The position numbers and the translations under genes are program-made. Below the pieces are notes generated by a model that saw nothing but the letters and a program-made list of their open reading frames with translations, was not told where the DNA came from and did no database searches. 64,000 bases of DNA from Pseudomonas sp. Irchel 3H7 (GTDB lineage Bacteria > Pseudomonadota > Gammaproteobacteria > Pseudomonadales > Pseudomonadaceae): the NCBI RefSeq assembly GCF_900187605.1, contig NZ_FYEA01000014.1, positions 124,001 to 188,000 of the forward strand, in the 5' to 3' direction. Positions 52,019 through 61,793 of this stretch are shown piece after piece. Each line of letters opens with the position of its first letter. The stretch's first letter is position 1.

Positions 52019-55000
52019 TCAATCGGCCAGCCAGCCGTATTCCCAGTAGCGCAGGTTATCGCCGCGCAACACGTAATCGCGCAGCACCACCTCACGCAAT
52101 TCATCGCCCATGCGATAACTGGCATCCGGATCCGCCAGGTGCATGCGGATCGCTTGCAGCCATTCATCCGTGGAGTTGGTCTTGATCCGCGTGCACGGCA
52201 AGTAACCGCGATAGGCCTCGGTGTCGGTGCAGATCACCGGGTAACCGCAGGCGCCGTATTCCAGCAGCCGCAAGTTGCTCTTGCAGTCGTTGAAGATATG
52301 GAATTCCAGCGGCGCCAACGCGAGATCGAGGTTGAGGCTGGCCAGTTTCGCCGGGTACACGTCCAGGCCGATGACGCCATGGAACTCATGCATGTACGGC
52401 CGCAGATCATCCGGGCACATGCCGAAAAATACCCAGTCGACTTCATTGGCCAGTTCACGAACAACCTCGGCGATCACCGCCAGATCACCGTGGTGACTGG
52501 TGCCGCCGCCCCAGCCGACCCGCGGTTTCTTCGAGGTCCGACGCTGGCTGCGCAGGTGGCCCCACAAGTCCTTGGCCAACATGTTAGGGACGACACGAAT
52601 GTCGTGGTGCATGTCCGACAGCACGTTGGCCAGCGGCGCGGTGGATACGACCGCGCGATCACACAGCCCGATGGCACGCCGCACCATACGCTCCATGTCC
52701 TGCTTGCTCGGCATATTACGGATGTGCGCATTGCGGTGGGGAACATCAATGACGTAGTCGTCGAGTTCGAAGATCCGTCGAGCGTTGAAGTACTTTTTCA
52801 ACGGTGGGATTTCATCGATGGCGTGCTCCGAGTAGCGCCCTTGCAGAACGATCACATCAGGTGACTGACGTTCGATATCGATGATCGACGGCAAACCGTA
52901 GCAAATGCGCCCTTCTGCCCGATTGGCCGCTTCCAGCTCGATCATCGGCTGGCTCATGCGGTAATGGCCGATGGCTGAAGCGTTGATCGGCACCACCAGC
53001 AGATTGGGCAGCTGTGCCTTGGAGAACGCACTCCAACCGGTGCGCAGGCCAGGCTCCAGACTGAAGTTGGTGGCGCCCACGCCCTGCAACGTCAGGTTGA
53101 CGTTGTAGGCCGGATCGCGCGCCACGAGCGGCAGCCAGCGCTGGTAAAACGTCTCCCTCTCCTCGGTGTGCTGCGCTTCTTCCTCAGGCGTCGCCATTGC
53201 ACTTGGCCGTGCCCCCACGGCCAGCACCGCATGAGGGTTGAGCACCACCAGATAACCGTCACGGCCAACACGCAGACACAGATCGACGACATTGAGCGTT
53301 TGCTTGAGGTCCTGCTCGTCCAGCCCGCCGACCGCTTCGTACACCGACCGGCGAATCATCAGGCAATCACCGCCGACGGCACTCAGGTCATGCACTGCTT
53401 GCAGGCGGTGCATGTACCCTTCCGACTGCATCGGCTGGCCATAGAACGGCAACCCGACCGGCCCGTTCAAGCCAAGAATCAGACCCGCGTGCAGCACGCC
53501 ACCGTCCGGGTTGAACAGCTTGGCGCCGACCACCCCGACCTCCGGTCGTTGCGCATGATTGAGCAGTTCGTCGAGCCAATCGCTCTGGGTGATTACCGCG
53601 AAGGCATTGAGCATCAGCACATACTCACCGCGCGCCTGGCCGACGGCAAAGTTGTGCACCGCTGCCGCATTGCCCTTTTGCAGGTAGCTCAGCACACGTA
53701 TCCGCTCGCTGCCCATTTGCGCCATACCGTCCAGCCACGCCAGCGCTTCGGCGCTTTCGCTGCCGTTGTCGACCAAGAGCAATTCGTACTCGGTGTAGGC
53801 AGTCTTTTCCAGCAGGGTCTCGACGCAGCGCTGCAACGCGGCGGTCTGGTCCTGCGTGACAATGACCACCGACACCAGCGGGCGCCGGGCATGGTGATAG
53901 TCGACACGATTGAGCAGCCCGCTATTACCGACACGGACTTCATGAGCGATGCCAAGGCGTTGCAGATGCGCTTCGAGGATTCGCGGACTTTGCTCGACGA
54001 CGCCGGGATTGATAAGCCATTGCGACAGGTCGTATTTCGACTCCAGCAGCACTTCAGCAATGTGCCCGACGACTTGCAGGCCATCACTTTCAACCATGCG
54101 CCACAGCACATCGTGGGGCGCCAGTTCGGCGAACGTCGAGGTAAAACCGCCAAGGGCCAGAAACCGTTCGCGCTGGAATGCCAAGGCGCGCCCGACGTAG
54201 GGATAGCTACGCATGAGATCAAGGTTGAAATCAGGTTTGAACGCAGGCTCTGCCGACTCGCCATCGCGCAGGCTGCCTTCGTCGCTGTACAGGCATGTCA
54301 ACGAGCTTGCGTGCGCAATGCGATCGGCCATCACCAACAACGCTGGCACCACCGGGCAGTCACCTGGCTGCAGCAGATAAAACCAGTCGGCGCCTTCCAG
54401 TTGCGGCAGCAGAGCGTTGATCTGCTCCAGGCCGTCACCCTGCAACGGCATGTGGAACACCCGACCGTCCAGCTTCGCTTCGCTGCAAACCGTGGACAGC
54501 ACCAGCACCAGCTCCGGCGGATAATCCTGAGCGGCGAGCGCATCAAGCGTACGTTCCAGACCATCGCGGCTGCCTTGCCCATCAATGATGATCGGCACGA
54601 TGCGCGGCTGATGCGACCAGCCGGCGAGGGTTTCCGGCAGCCATTTGCGCTGTGCCGCGGTCAGCACCCGACACGCCAGCCACTGCGCATAGAGTTCGCC
54701 GAAACTGAAGCTGTCGACACCGACCCCCAATTCCTGACGGCTCTGCTTGGAACCCAGGGTACGGCTCAGCGGCAGTTCTTCCCAGACCCGAGGTGTCTCG
54801 TCGGCCTTGGTCAATTGCACATAGCGCACCCATCCCGGCGCCGGCGCCGACTCTCCGCTGCGGACCTTGAGCATTTGCGAGATCCACTCGCGCTCGATCT
54901 CCGCCGCGTCTTTCATCGGTTGCTGCGCGCTCAGACGCTCGGGGTAAAGTCGTTCGGCACTCAGCACATTGTTGGAGACCACCAGGTTGCCGCGCCGCAG

Positions 55001-55612
55001 CAGGCAGACATACAAAGCAAAATCCAGGGTCGCGACGAAGCAGGCTCCATCCTCGGTAAGGGCCGGCAGCAGTTCGGCGACATCGGCGCGCCGGAACATT
55101 GCGCTGCTGAAACCGCCGAGCACGTTGACTGGAAATTTTTCGAAGATGCTTAGTACGTCGTCGCCTTTGAGCAAGCCACTGGCCGGCGATAACGAGCTGT
55201 TTTCCAGACGTGCGGGCAGGATGATGTCGTTGGCATCCCACAGCAACCGTTGCGCGACCACCAGACTGACTTCTTCGCGCTGCATCTCATGGGCTTGCTG
55301 TTCGATACAGGCCGAATACAGCAGATCATCGTCACACAGGAATTTGATGAACTCGCCCCGGGCTTGCTCAAGGCAGGCCTTCAGGTTACCAACCAGGCCC
55401 AGCGTTCGTGAGTTGCGCACGTAACGCACTGCAAACCCGGTCTGCTCTGTCACCTGCGTAACGATGTCTTCGATCTCGTGGCCACGATTGTCATCGCATA
55501 CGATGATTTCAAGATTGGCGTAATTCTGGCTGACGGCGCTGTTCAGCGTCCGCTCGAAAAAGCGCGGATTGAAGGCGGGAATAACGAGGCTGACAAGAGG
55601 AAGTGAATTCAC
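52019..55612 (-). CDS. giant multidomain flagellin glycosyltransferase (Fgt1/FgtA-like)
   Basis: This 1197-residue protein has four catalytic-type regions. A GT2 domain at about 5-230 (PLVSLVIPAFNPRFFERTLNS, FIKFLCDDDLLY). A degenerate GT2 at about 345-540 (WFYLLQPGDC). A second good GT2 at about 575-830 (PLVSVVIVTQDQTAALQRCV, DELLNHAQRPEVGVVGAKLF). A GT1-like GT-B domain at about 865-1197 (GHYRMSQPMIELEAAN, LLEYGACGYPVICTD). It lies directly after flgL, the position of fgtA in P. aeruginosa PAO1. It probably attaches or extends the flagellin glycan. The third region is homologous to the C-terminus of the protein at 36468. The gap to flgL (55613-55721) holds only GC hairpins. Confidence 0.88.
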   Translation of the reverse strand: MNSLPLVSLVIPAFNPRFFERTLNSAVSQNYANLEIIVCDDNRGHEIEDIVTQVTEQTGFAVRYVRNSRTLGLVGNLKACLEQARGEFIKFLCDDDLLYSACIEQQAHEMQREEVSLVVAQRLLWDANDIILPARLENSSLSPASGLLKGDDVLSIFEKFPVNVLGGFSSAMFRRADVAELLPALTEDGACFVATLDFALYVCLLRRGNLVVSNNVLSAERLYPERLSAQQPMKDAAEIEREWISQMLKVRSGESAPAPGWVRYVQLTKADETPRVWEELPLSRTLGSKQSRQELGVGVDSFSFGELYAQWLACRVLTAAQRKWLPETLAGWSHQPRIVPIIIDGQGSRDGLERTLDALAAQDYPPELVLVLSTVCSEAKLDGRVFHMPLQGDGLEQINALLPQLEGADWFYLLQPGDCPVVPALLVMADRIAHASSLTCLYSDEGSLRDGESAEPAFKPDFNLDLMRSYPYVGRALAFQRERFLALGGFTSTFAELAPHDVLWRMVESDGLQVVGHIAEVLLESKYDLSQWLINPGVVEQSPRILEAHLQRLGIAHEVRVGNSGLLNRVDYHHARRPLVSVVIVTQDQTAALQRCVETLLEKTAYTEYELLLVDNGSESAEALAWLDGMAQMGSERIRVLSYLQKGNAAAVHNFAVGQARGEYVLMLNAFAVITQSDWLDELLNHAQRPEVGVVGAKLFNPDGGVLHAGLILGLNGPVGLPFYGQPMQSEGYMHRLQAVHDLSAVGGDCLMIRRSVYEAVGGLDEQDLKQTLNVVDLCLRVGRDGYLVVLNPHAVLAVGARPSAMATPEEEAQHTEERETFYQRWLPLVARDPAYNVNLTLQGVGATNFSLEPGLRTGWSAFSKAQLPNLLVVPINASAIGHYRMSQPMIELEAANRAEGRICYGLPSIIDIERQSPDVIVLQGRYSEHAIDEIPPLKKYFNARRIFELDDYVIDVPHRNAHIRNMPSKQDMERMVRRAIGLCDRAVVSTAPLANVLSDMHHDIRVVPNMLAKDLWGHLRSQRRTSKKPRVGWGGGTSHHGDLAVIAEVVRELANEVDWVFFGMCPDDLRPYMHEFHGVIGLDVYPAKLASLNLDLALAPLEFHIFNDCKSNLRLLEYGACGYPVICTDTEAYRGYLPCTRIKTNSTDEWLQAIRMHLADPDASYRMGDELREVVLRDYVLRGDNLRYWEYGWLAD

Positions 55613-55721
55613 GGCGGGCTCACAGGCGGTACGAGCCCGCTCGGAAAAGCGAGCCCTTGATACCGCTAAAAAACATGACTGAGGGACAAGGCAAACGGGC
55701 GCTTACGCGCCCCGTTGAGGA

Positions 55722-57290
55722 TCAGATCTTGTTGAACAGACCCAACTGGCTGATCTTGCTGAACGCAAGCTGCGAAGCTTGCAGCATGGTCTGCTGCAGG
55801 GTCAAACGAGTCATCACTTCAGCCGGATCCGAATCGCGAATGGAGCCTTGAGTGGTGGTGTTCGCGGTGCTCAGGCTGTCATTGGTGACGGCCTGCATAT
55901 CCAGCGCCTGACCACGTGCTCCAATCTCGGTCACCGCGGCGCCGATTTGATTGTTGGCCGCGTCGATGTTGCCGAGGCCCGCTTCCATTGCGCCCTGGAA
56001 TTTCTGCTTGGCCACCGGATCCCCATCGATCGGAGTGTTCAACGCCGTGATCATCTGGCCCAGGGTGTCGAGCACGTTCTGGGTCTGGTGGTCGTTCGGC
56101 TGGATCGAAAACTGATCACCGGCAGCCGGGGCAGCGCCCAGTGCGAACGTGACGCCCGCCGCAGTAGCGTTGTTACCGACGATAGTGCCCGAGGACACGG
56201 GTTTGCTGTCGGCAGTGACCGGCGCTGCGTACAGATCGAACGCGGTGGCGCTGGTGAACTTGAGGACGGCGCCGCCCTGCGGGAATGCCGCGGTGTAGGC
56301 GGCCTGGTCGGTGATGCTGGAGCCGGTGATCACGGCGGTCGACGGGTTACCCGGGCTGCGCGTGGTGGTGAACGAGTCCGGCGCGGTCGACAACTGGAAG
56401 CTGTGGCCAGCTATCACCGCGTCCGGGTTGGTGTCGCCGGTCTTCAAGTTGATATTCAACTTCATGTCGACGCCACGGAAGCTCACCGTCTGGTTGGCGC
56501 CGCTGCTGTTGCTGACCAGACCGTTCTGGCTCGCTTCAGCGGTCACGTCATTGCCCAGGGCATCAGTGATTTTCAGCTGGGTGCTGCTGAGGAAGCTGAC
56601 GGTGTACGGCTGGCCGGCAGTGAACTTGGAATCATAGGTGGCGGCAGTGCCGACCGTACCGTTGGACAGCACAACGCGGCCGTCGTCCACGGCCGGCGCA
56701 GTCATGGTGACGTTGGTGCGCGCGGTATTGATGGTCTGCTGGAAAGCGGCCCAACCGGTGGTGTTGGTGCCAACAGTCATGCCGTCGCCGATGCCCAGAT
56801 TGATCGTGGTCTGGTCACCGTTGTAGGAGTAGGTGCCATCGGCGTTCTGCGAGTACGGCGCGGTATCGGTTTTCGAACCGGAGAACAGGTAATTGCCGCT
56901 GGCATCCTTGGAGTTCATCAGGCCCAGCACTTGTTGCTGGATCTGGCCCAGTTCCGAAGCGTAAGCCTGGCGGTCCTTGTCGGTGGCCGTGCCGTTGTTG
57001 GCCGCCAGGGCAAGTTCCTTGGCGCGTGCCAATGCGGTGGTGATGGAGTCCAGTGTCGACTCCTGCACAGTCAACGAACTTTTGGTGGTGTCGACGTTGG
57101 TCTTGTACTGATCCAGCATCGCCGCCTGCTGGCCCAACTGCAGCAAACGCCCGGCACCGATCGGATCATCGGCCGCTGTGTTGATGCGCTGCAGGCTGCT
57201 CGCCTCGCTGGCGGTGGCGACTGCCTTGTTGAAGTTACGCTGATAGTCCGACGCTTGCGTGCCGTAATACTGGGCGGTGGAAATGCGCAT
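55722..57290 (-). CDS. flgL: hook-filament junction protein FlgL
   Basis: FlgL (522 aa) joins the FlgK ring to the filament. N-terminal MRISTAQYYGTQASDYQRNF and C-terminal LTLQQTMLQASQLAFSKISQLGLFNKI are the flagellin-like D0 helices; DPIGAGRLLQLGQQAAMLDQY follows the usual pattern. The central 150-400 region is beta-rich and larger than in enteric FlgL, as is usual in Pseudomonas. It follows flgK by 13 bases. Confidence 0.97.
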   Translation of the reverse strand: MRISTAQYYGTQASDYQRNFNKAVATASEASSLQRINTAADDPIGAGRLLQLGQQAAMLDQYKTNVDTTKSSLTVQESTLDSITTALARAKELALAANNGTATDKDRQAYASELGQIQQQVLGLMNSKDASGNYLFSGSKTDTAPYSQNADGTYSYNGDQTTINLGIGDGMTVGTNTTGWAAFQQTINTARTNVTMTAPAVDDGRVVLSNGTVGTAATYDSKFTAGQPYTVSFLSSTQLKITDALGNDVTAEASQNGLVSNSSGANQTVSFRGVDMKLNINLKTGDTNPDAVIAGHSFQLSTAPDSFTTTRSPGNPSTAVITGSSITDQAAYTAAFPQGGAVLKFTSATAFDLYAAPVTADSKPVSSGTIVGNNATAAGVTFALGAAPAAGDQFSIQPNDHQTQNVLDTLGQMITALNTPIDGDPVAKQKFQGAMEAGLGNIDAANNQIGAAVTEIGARGQALDMQAVTNDSLSTANTTTQGSIRDSDPAEVMTRLTLQQTMLQASQLAFSKISQLGLFNKI

Positions 57291-57303
57291 GAATTACGAC
57301 TCC

Positions 57304-59349
57304 TTAAAGGCTGTTGATCAGCGTGGCGAAAGTTTCCTGCGCAGCTTTGATGATCTGCGAAGACGCTGTGTAGTACTGCTGATATTTGACCAGGTTGCCG
57401 GTTTCTTCATCCAGGTTGACCCCGGACAGCGAATCGCGCGCGCCTTTGGCGTTGTCCAGAATCGCCGTGGTGGCGGCGCTGTCAGACTTGCCTTGAGCGG
57501 TCTTGGTGCCGACGTTGGTCACCAGCTTGTTGTAAGCGTCAGTCAGGCTGATGCCTTTGCTGGCGGAACCGGTATCGACGGTCTGCGCAGTTTGCAGGGC
57601 GACCAGCGATTGCGCGTTGCGGTTGTCCGAGGACGCCGCACCGGTGAGGTTCATGGTGAAGGTTTCGCCAGGCTTCGGCGTGCCGCCAACGGTGGTCTGT
57701 ACGGAGAAGGTTTTCTGTACGTTCGGCGTAACGCTGGTGTCCAGCACCGGGTTGCCGCTGGCATCGACGATGCCGACTTTAAGTTCCAGCGCGTTCGATT
57801 GACCGGGAACGATAGTGCCGCTGCTGATGAGGCCGCCCTTGGCATCCACAAAAGTGTAAGACTGGCTGCCCCCGGAGACCGCACCGAACACCAGTTTCAC
57901 CGGCGTCGAATTCTTCAGCGCCGCCTGCATGTCAGCCTGGGAAGTCGGGTTGTAAATATCGATCTTGCTGTTGAGCGTCGGCTGGGTGAAGGTGCCCAGA
58001 CCGCTGGCGCTGGCCACACCGGTCAACGGACCGGCCGCAGCGATTTTCTTCGGATCGGTGAGCACCGTCTGGATGCTCGCCGCCGCATTGCGGGTCGGGG
58101 TGATTTTGAAGCTGTCACCGGCGCTCAATGCCCCACCCTTGAGGGCGAGGGTGAATCCGTCGATCACTGGCGGCGGATTGGTTGTGGTGCTGAAGGCGCC
58201 CATGTCGGTGCCGTCGGAACGCTTGACGGTGTAGTCCGTGGCGCTGGTGAACGTCACTTGGTAATCGCTGGTGGTCAGCTTGCCGGTGTCCTTGATGGTG
58301 ACATCGAGGTTTCCGGAACCGGTGCTGTTGCCCGACTGCGCGATGCTGCGCGAACTGATCAGCGCGGCACTGTTGATGTTGTTGAAAATCGCCGCACCGA
58401 AGTCACCGTTCTTGTCGATGCCTTGCGCTTGCTGGCTGTTGACCTGATCAGCGATCACCAGCGCCACTCGGCCCAGCTCGTTGAGCGACGGGTCGAGGAC
58501 TTCTTTGCGGTAAGTCAGCAGGCCACCGATTTCGCCACCGCTCATCGCCGAGGTGATGTCGATGGTGCTCGAACCGCGATCCATCTGGATGGCCATGCGC
58601 GACGGGTCGTCTTTGCTTGCGACCATGCTCAGCGTGTTGGTGGTGTTGCCGATCACCAACGGCTGACCGCTGCCGATGTAGACATCGAAACTGGTGCCAC
58701 GCTCGACGATCTGTGCACCGGTCAGTTCGGAGAGCTGGCGTACGGCTTCGTTGCGGCTGTCGAGCAGATCGTTCGGCGCACCACCGCTGGTGGAGATCTC
58801 GCCGATCTTCTGGTTCAGGTTGGCAATCGAGGTGGCCAGCTTGTTCACCTGGGCCGTCATGTCGCCCAGGCTGCCGTTGAGGGTGGTGTTCTGGTCGTTG
58901 AGCTGTTTGGCAATGGTGTTGAAACGACTGGTCAGCGCCTGCGCACCGGTCAGCACCGATTGACGGGAAGTGTCATCGGTCGCCGAGGTCGAAACGCCCT
59001 GCATCGTGGTAAAGAATTTTTGCAGCACACCGGTCAGGCCGGTGTTGGTGTCCGACAACATGGAGTCCAGCGGCGTGGCCTGGGCCAGAAACGCGGCCGA
59101 TTCGCTGTCGAGCGAGGTGGCCGTGTGCAGTTGGCTTTCCAGGTACGAGTTGTACACCCGGCGCACGTCAGCCAGGGTGGTGCCCGTACCGATGAACACG
59201 GTGCCGTACTGCTGCGAGGATTTGGTGCCCTGCACGGTTTGCTGACGTGAATAACCGGCGGTGTCGACGTTGGCAATGTTGTTGCCTGTCGTAGCCAAAG
59301 AGGACTGGCTGGCCGACAGTCCCGACATCCCGATATTGAGCAAACTCAT
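57304..59349 (-). CDS. flgK: hook-associated protein FlgK
   Basis: FlgK (681 aa) is the first hook-filament junction protein. It begins MSLLNIGMSGLSASQSSLATTGNNIANVDTAGYSRQ, a classic rod/hook-family N-terminus, and ends with LDEETGNLVKYQQYYTASSQIIKAAQETFATLI. The interior is long and beta-rich. The order flgJ-flgK-flgL is standard. No unusual feature. Confidence 0.98.
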   Translation of the reverse strand: MSLLNIGMSGLSASQSSLATTGNNIANVDTAGYSRQQTVQGTKSSQQYGTVFIGTGTTLADVRRVYNSYLESQLHTATSLDSESAAFLAQATPLDSMLSDTNTGLTGVLQKFFTTMQGVSTSATDDTSRQSVLTGAQALTSRFNTIAKQLNDQNTTLNGSLGDMTAQVNKLATSIANLNQKIGEISTSGGAPNDLLDSRNEAVRQLSELTGAQIVERGTSFDVYIGSGQPLVIGNTTNTLSMVASKDDPSRMAIQMDRGSSTIDITSAMSGGEIGGLLTYRKEVLDPSLNELGRVALVIADQVNSQQAQGIDKNGDFGAAIFNNINSAALISSRSIAQSGNSTGSGNLDVTIKDTGKLTTSDYQVTFTSATDYTVKRSDGTDMGAFSTTTNPPPVIDGFTLALKGGALSAGDSFKITPTRNAAASIQTVLTDPKKIAAAGPLTGVASASGLGTFTQPTLNSKIDIYNPTSQADMQAALKNSTPVKLVFGAVSGGSQSYTFVDAKGGLISSGTIVPGQSNALELKVGIVDASGNPVLDTSVTPNVQKTFSVQTTVGGTPKPGETFTMNLTGAASSDNRNAQSLVALQTAQTVDTGSASKGISLTDAYNKLVTNVGTKTAQGKSDSAATTAILDNAKGARDSLSGVNLDEETGNLVKYQQYYTASSQIIKAAQETFATLINSL

Positions 59350-59373
59350 GGTTCAGACCTTATACCTTGTGCC

Positions 59374-60666
59374 TTATAAAGGCGTGGTGGATACACCCGC
59401 CGCAGCGTAGTTTTGGAAACTGTTCATCTGCTTGGCTATCTGCGAAATCTTGCTTGCGTAGTTCGGGTCGGTGGCGTAACCGGCCTTTTGCAACTCGCGT
59501 ACAAACTGTTCTGGGTTATCGGCAGACTTCACGACATCTTGATAGCGATTATTGCTCTGCAGCAAAGTCACCAGATCGTGGAAGCTGTCCTTGTACGAGG
59601 CGTAGGAACGGAACTCGGCCGTCTCCTTGACCATCTCGCCATTACGGAACTCGCTGGTGATCGCGCGGGCCGAATCGCCCTTCCAGTTGCTGCTCGCCTT
59701 GATGCCGAACAGGTTGTGGCTGCTGCTGCCATCCTGGGCGCGCATGACCGACTTGCCCCAACCGGTTTCCAGCGCCGCTTGCGCCACCAGATAACGCGGA
59801 TCGACGCCGATGCGGTCGGCCGCTTCCTTGGCCATCGGCAGCATGGTGTTGACGAATTCGTCGGCGGAACTGAAGGCTTTCTTCGCCGGCGCCAACGGGA
59901 TCTGCGCCATGGCGCGACCGTAAATCTGCATCTGCCCGCCGGAGGCTTTTTCGCCCTCGGCGCGTGCCAGCCAGTCGCCGTTGTACAGCGGGCCGGCGCC
60001 AGTGGTAGCCGCGGTAGTCGCGCGTTGCGGCAATTGCGTGGCCACTGCCGGCGTAGCCGATGGCACCAGGCCTGCAAGCAAACGATCGGCCAGCTTCGGT
60101 GGCAGAGCCAGACGACGCTGATTGATCAGTTCCATGTCATTGCGATGAGCCAGTTGCGTGTTCGGCGCGCTCACCGAACGCGAAGCCCACAATGGACGCT
60201 CGCCATTGAGGCGCGACAACGGGCCGTTGGTAGCAACGGTGCCAGCGGCAACCGGTGTGACCACGGCCGCAGCTTTCGCCTTGGCCTCTTCCTGCTTGGC
60301 GGCGGACGCGGCCGCAGCCTCACCCGGCGCCAGCGGTTTGTTCTTCGACATCTGCCGCATCAGCACGTCGGCCAGACCGATACCACCGCCCTCGCGGGAC
60401 ATGGAAACCGCCAGTTGCTGGTCGTACATTTCCTGATACTGCTTGGCCGCCGGCGTGTTCAGCGGGTTGTCTTCACCCAAGGCGTTAGTCGCCGAGCGCA
60501 TCGACTTGAGCATCTCGCCGAGGAACAGCGATTCGAATTCCTGCGCCACTTTGCGCAGGTTCGCATCGCTGTTCTTGTCGCCGACCTTGAGCTGGTTCAG
60601 GCGATTGAGGTCCGAGTAGGAACCCGAATCGCTACTGCTGACCAGACCGCTTTTGCGCATATCCAT
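59374..60666 (-). CDS. flgJ: peptidoglycan hydrolase and rod-assembly protein FlgJ
   Basis: FlgJ (430 aa) caps the growing rod and opens the cell wall. The N-terminal rod-cap domain (LRKVAQEFESLFLGEMLKSMR) is at about 35-115. A Pro/Ala/Thr linker spans about 120-250. The C-terminal glucosaminidase domain includes EFVNTMLPMAKEAADRIGVDPRYLVAQAALETGWGKS, with the catalytic Glu in ALETGWG, and FRSYASYKDSFHDLV. A dual-domain FlgJ is usual in gamma-proteobacteria. It lies 11 bases after flgI. Confidence 0.97.
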   Translation of the reverse strand: MDMRKSGLVSSSDSGSYSDLNRLNQLKVGDKNSDANLRKVAQEFESLFLGEMLKSMRSATNALGEDNPLNTPAAKQYQEMYDQQLAVSMSREGGGIGLADVLMRQMSKNKPLAPGEAAAASAAKQEEAKAKAAAVVTPVAAGTVATNGPLSRLNGERPLWASRSVSAPNTQLAHRNDMELINQRRLALPPKLADRLLAGLVPSATPAVATQLPQRATTAATTGAGPLYNGDWLARAEGEKASGGQMQIYGRAMAQIPLAPAKKAFSSADEFVNTMLPMAKEAADRIGVDPRYLVAQAALETGWGKSVMRAQDGSSSHNLFGIKASSNWKGDSARAITSEFRNGEMVKETAEFRSYASYKDSFHDLVTLLQSNNRYQDVVKSADNPEQFVRELQKAGYATDPNYASKISQIAKQMNSFQNYAAAGVSTTPL

Positions 60667-60677
60667 AAGGGTTGGCC

Positions 60678-61793
60678 TCAGATCACGATCAGGTCGGCTT
60701 GCAACGCGCCGGCCTGCTTCAAGGCTTCGAGAATGGCCATCAAGTCACCCGGTGCCGCGCCGACCTGGTTCACCGCCCGCACGATCTCGTCGAGGGTGGT
60801 GCCCGGGCCGAACTTGAACATCGGTTTGGCTTCCTGCTCGGCATTCACCCGCGAGCGTGGCACGACAGCGGTCTGGCCATTGGATAGCGGGCCGGGCTGG
60901 CTGACAATCGGGTCTTCGGTGATGGTCACGGTCAGGCTGCCGTGGGTCACGGCGGCTGGCGACACTTTCACGTTCTGGCCGATGACGATGGTACCGGTAC
61001 GCGAGTTGATGATGACTTTCGCCACCGCCTGACCCGGATCGACTTCGAGGTTTTCCAGGATCGACAGGTAGTCGACGCGCTGGCTCGGATCGAGTGGCGC
61101 GGTGACGCGGATCGAACCGCCATCGATGGCTTGCGCAACGCCAGGGCCAAGCATGTCGTTGATCTTGTCGACGATACGTTTGGCGGTGGTGAAGTCGGAA
61201 CGGTTGAGGTTCAGCGTCAGGCTGTTGCCCTGGTTGAAACCGCTCGGCACCGAGCGCTCTACCGAGGCACCGCCCGGAATGCGACCGGCCGACGGAACGT
61301 TGACGGTGATCTTCGAACCGTCACGGCCCTCTGCGTCGAAACCGCCGACCACAAGGTTACCCTGAGCAACTGCGTAGACGTTGCCGTCGATACCCTTGAG
61401 CGGGGTCAGCAACAGCGTACCGCCGCGCAAGCTCTTGGAGTTACCGATGGAGGACACGGTAATGTCGACCTGTTGACCTGGCTTGGCGAACGCCGGCAAG
61501 TCGGCACTGATCGACACCGCCGCGACGTTTTTCAACTGCACGTTGCCCGATCCCGGCGGCACTTTGATGCCGAACTGCGAGAGCATGTTGTTGAAGGTCT
61601 GCAGGGTGAACGGGGTTTGCGTCGTCTGGTCGCCGGTGCCGTTAAGCCCGACCACCAGGCCGTAACCGATCAACTGGTTGGAACGCACGCCGGAAATGCT
61701 GGCGATATCTTTCAGCCGCTCGGCGTGGGCACCAAAAGCGGCGGACATCAGGGTCGCCGCCAGCATGAAGCTTTTCAGATTCAACGTAGCCAC
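60678..61793 (-). CDS. flgI: flagellar P-ring protein FlgI
   Basis: FlgI (371 aa) forms the periplasmic P ring. A signal peptide (SFMLAATLMSAAFGAHA) precedes ERLKDIASISGVRSNQLIGYGLVVGLNGTGDQT, which is nearly invariant in the family. The start is a GTG at 61793, directly after the flgH stop (TAG GTG). An internal ATG before MLAATLM is possible but would shorten the leader. The C-terminus ALKQAGALQADLIVI is typical. Confidence 0.97.
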   Translation of the reverse strand: MATLNLKSFMLAATLMSAAFGAHAERLKDIASISGVRSNQLIGYGLVVGLNGTGDQTTQTPFTLQTFNNMLSQFGIKVPPGSGNVQLKNVAAVSISADLPAFAKPGQQVDITVSSIGNSKSLRGGTLLLTPLKGIDGNVYAVAQGNLVVGGFDAEGRDGSKITVNVPSAGRIPGGASVERSVPSGFNQGNSLTLNLNRSDFTTAKRIVDKINDMLGPGVAQAIDGGSIRVTAPLDPSQRVDYLSILENLEVDPGQAVAKVIINSRTGTIVIGQNVKVSPAAVTHGSLTVTITEDPIVSQPGPLSNGQTAVVPRSRVNAEQEAKPMFKFGPGTTLDEIVRAVNQVGAAPGDLMAILEALKQAGALQADLIVI

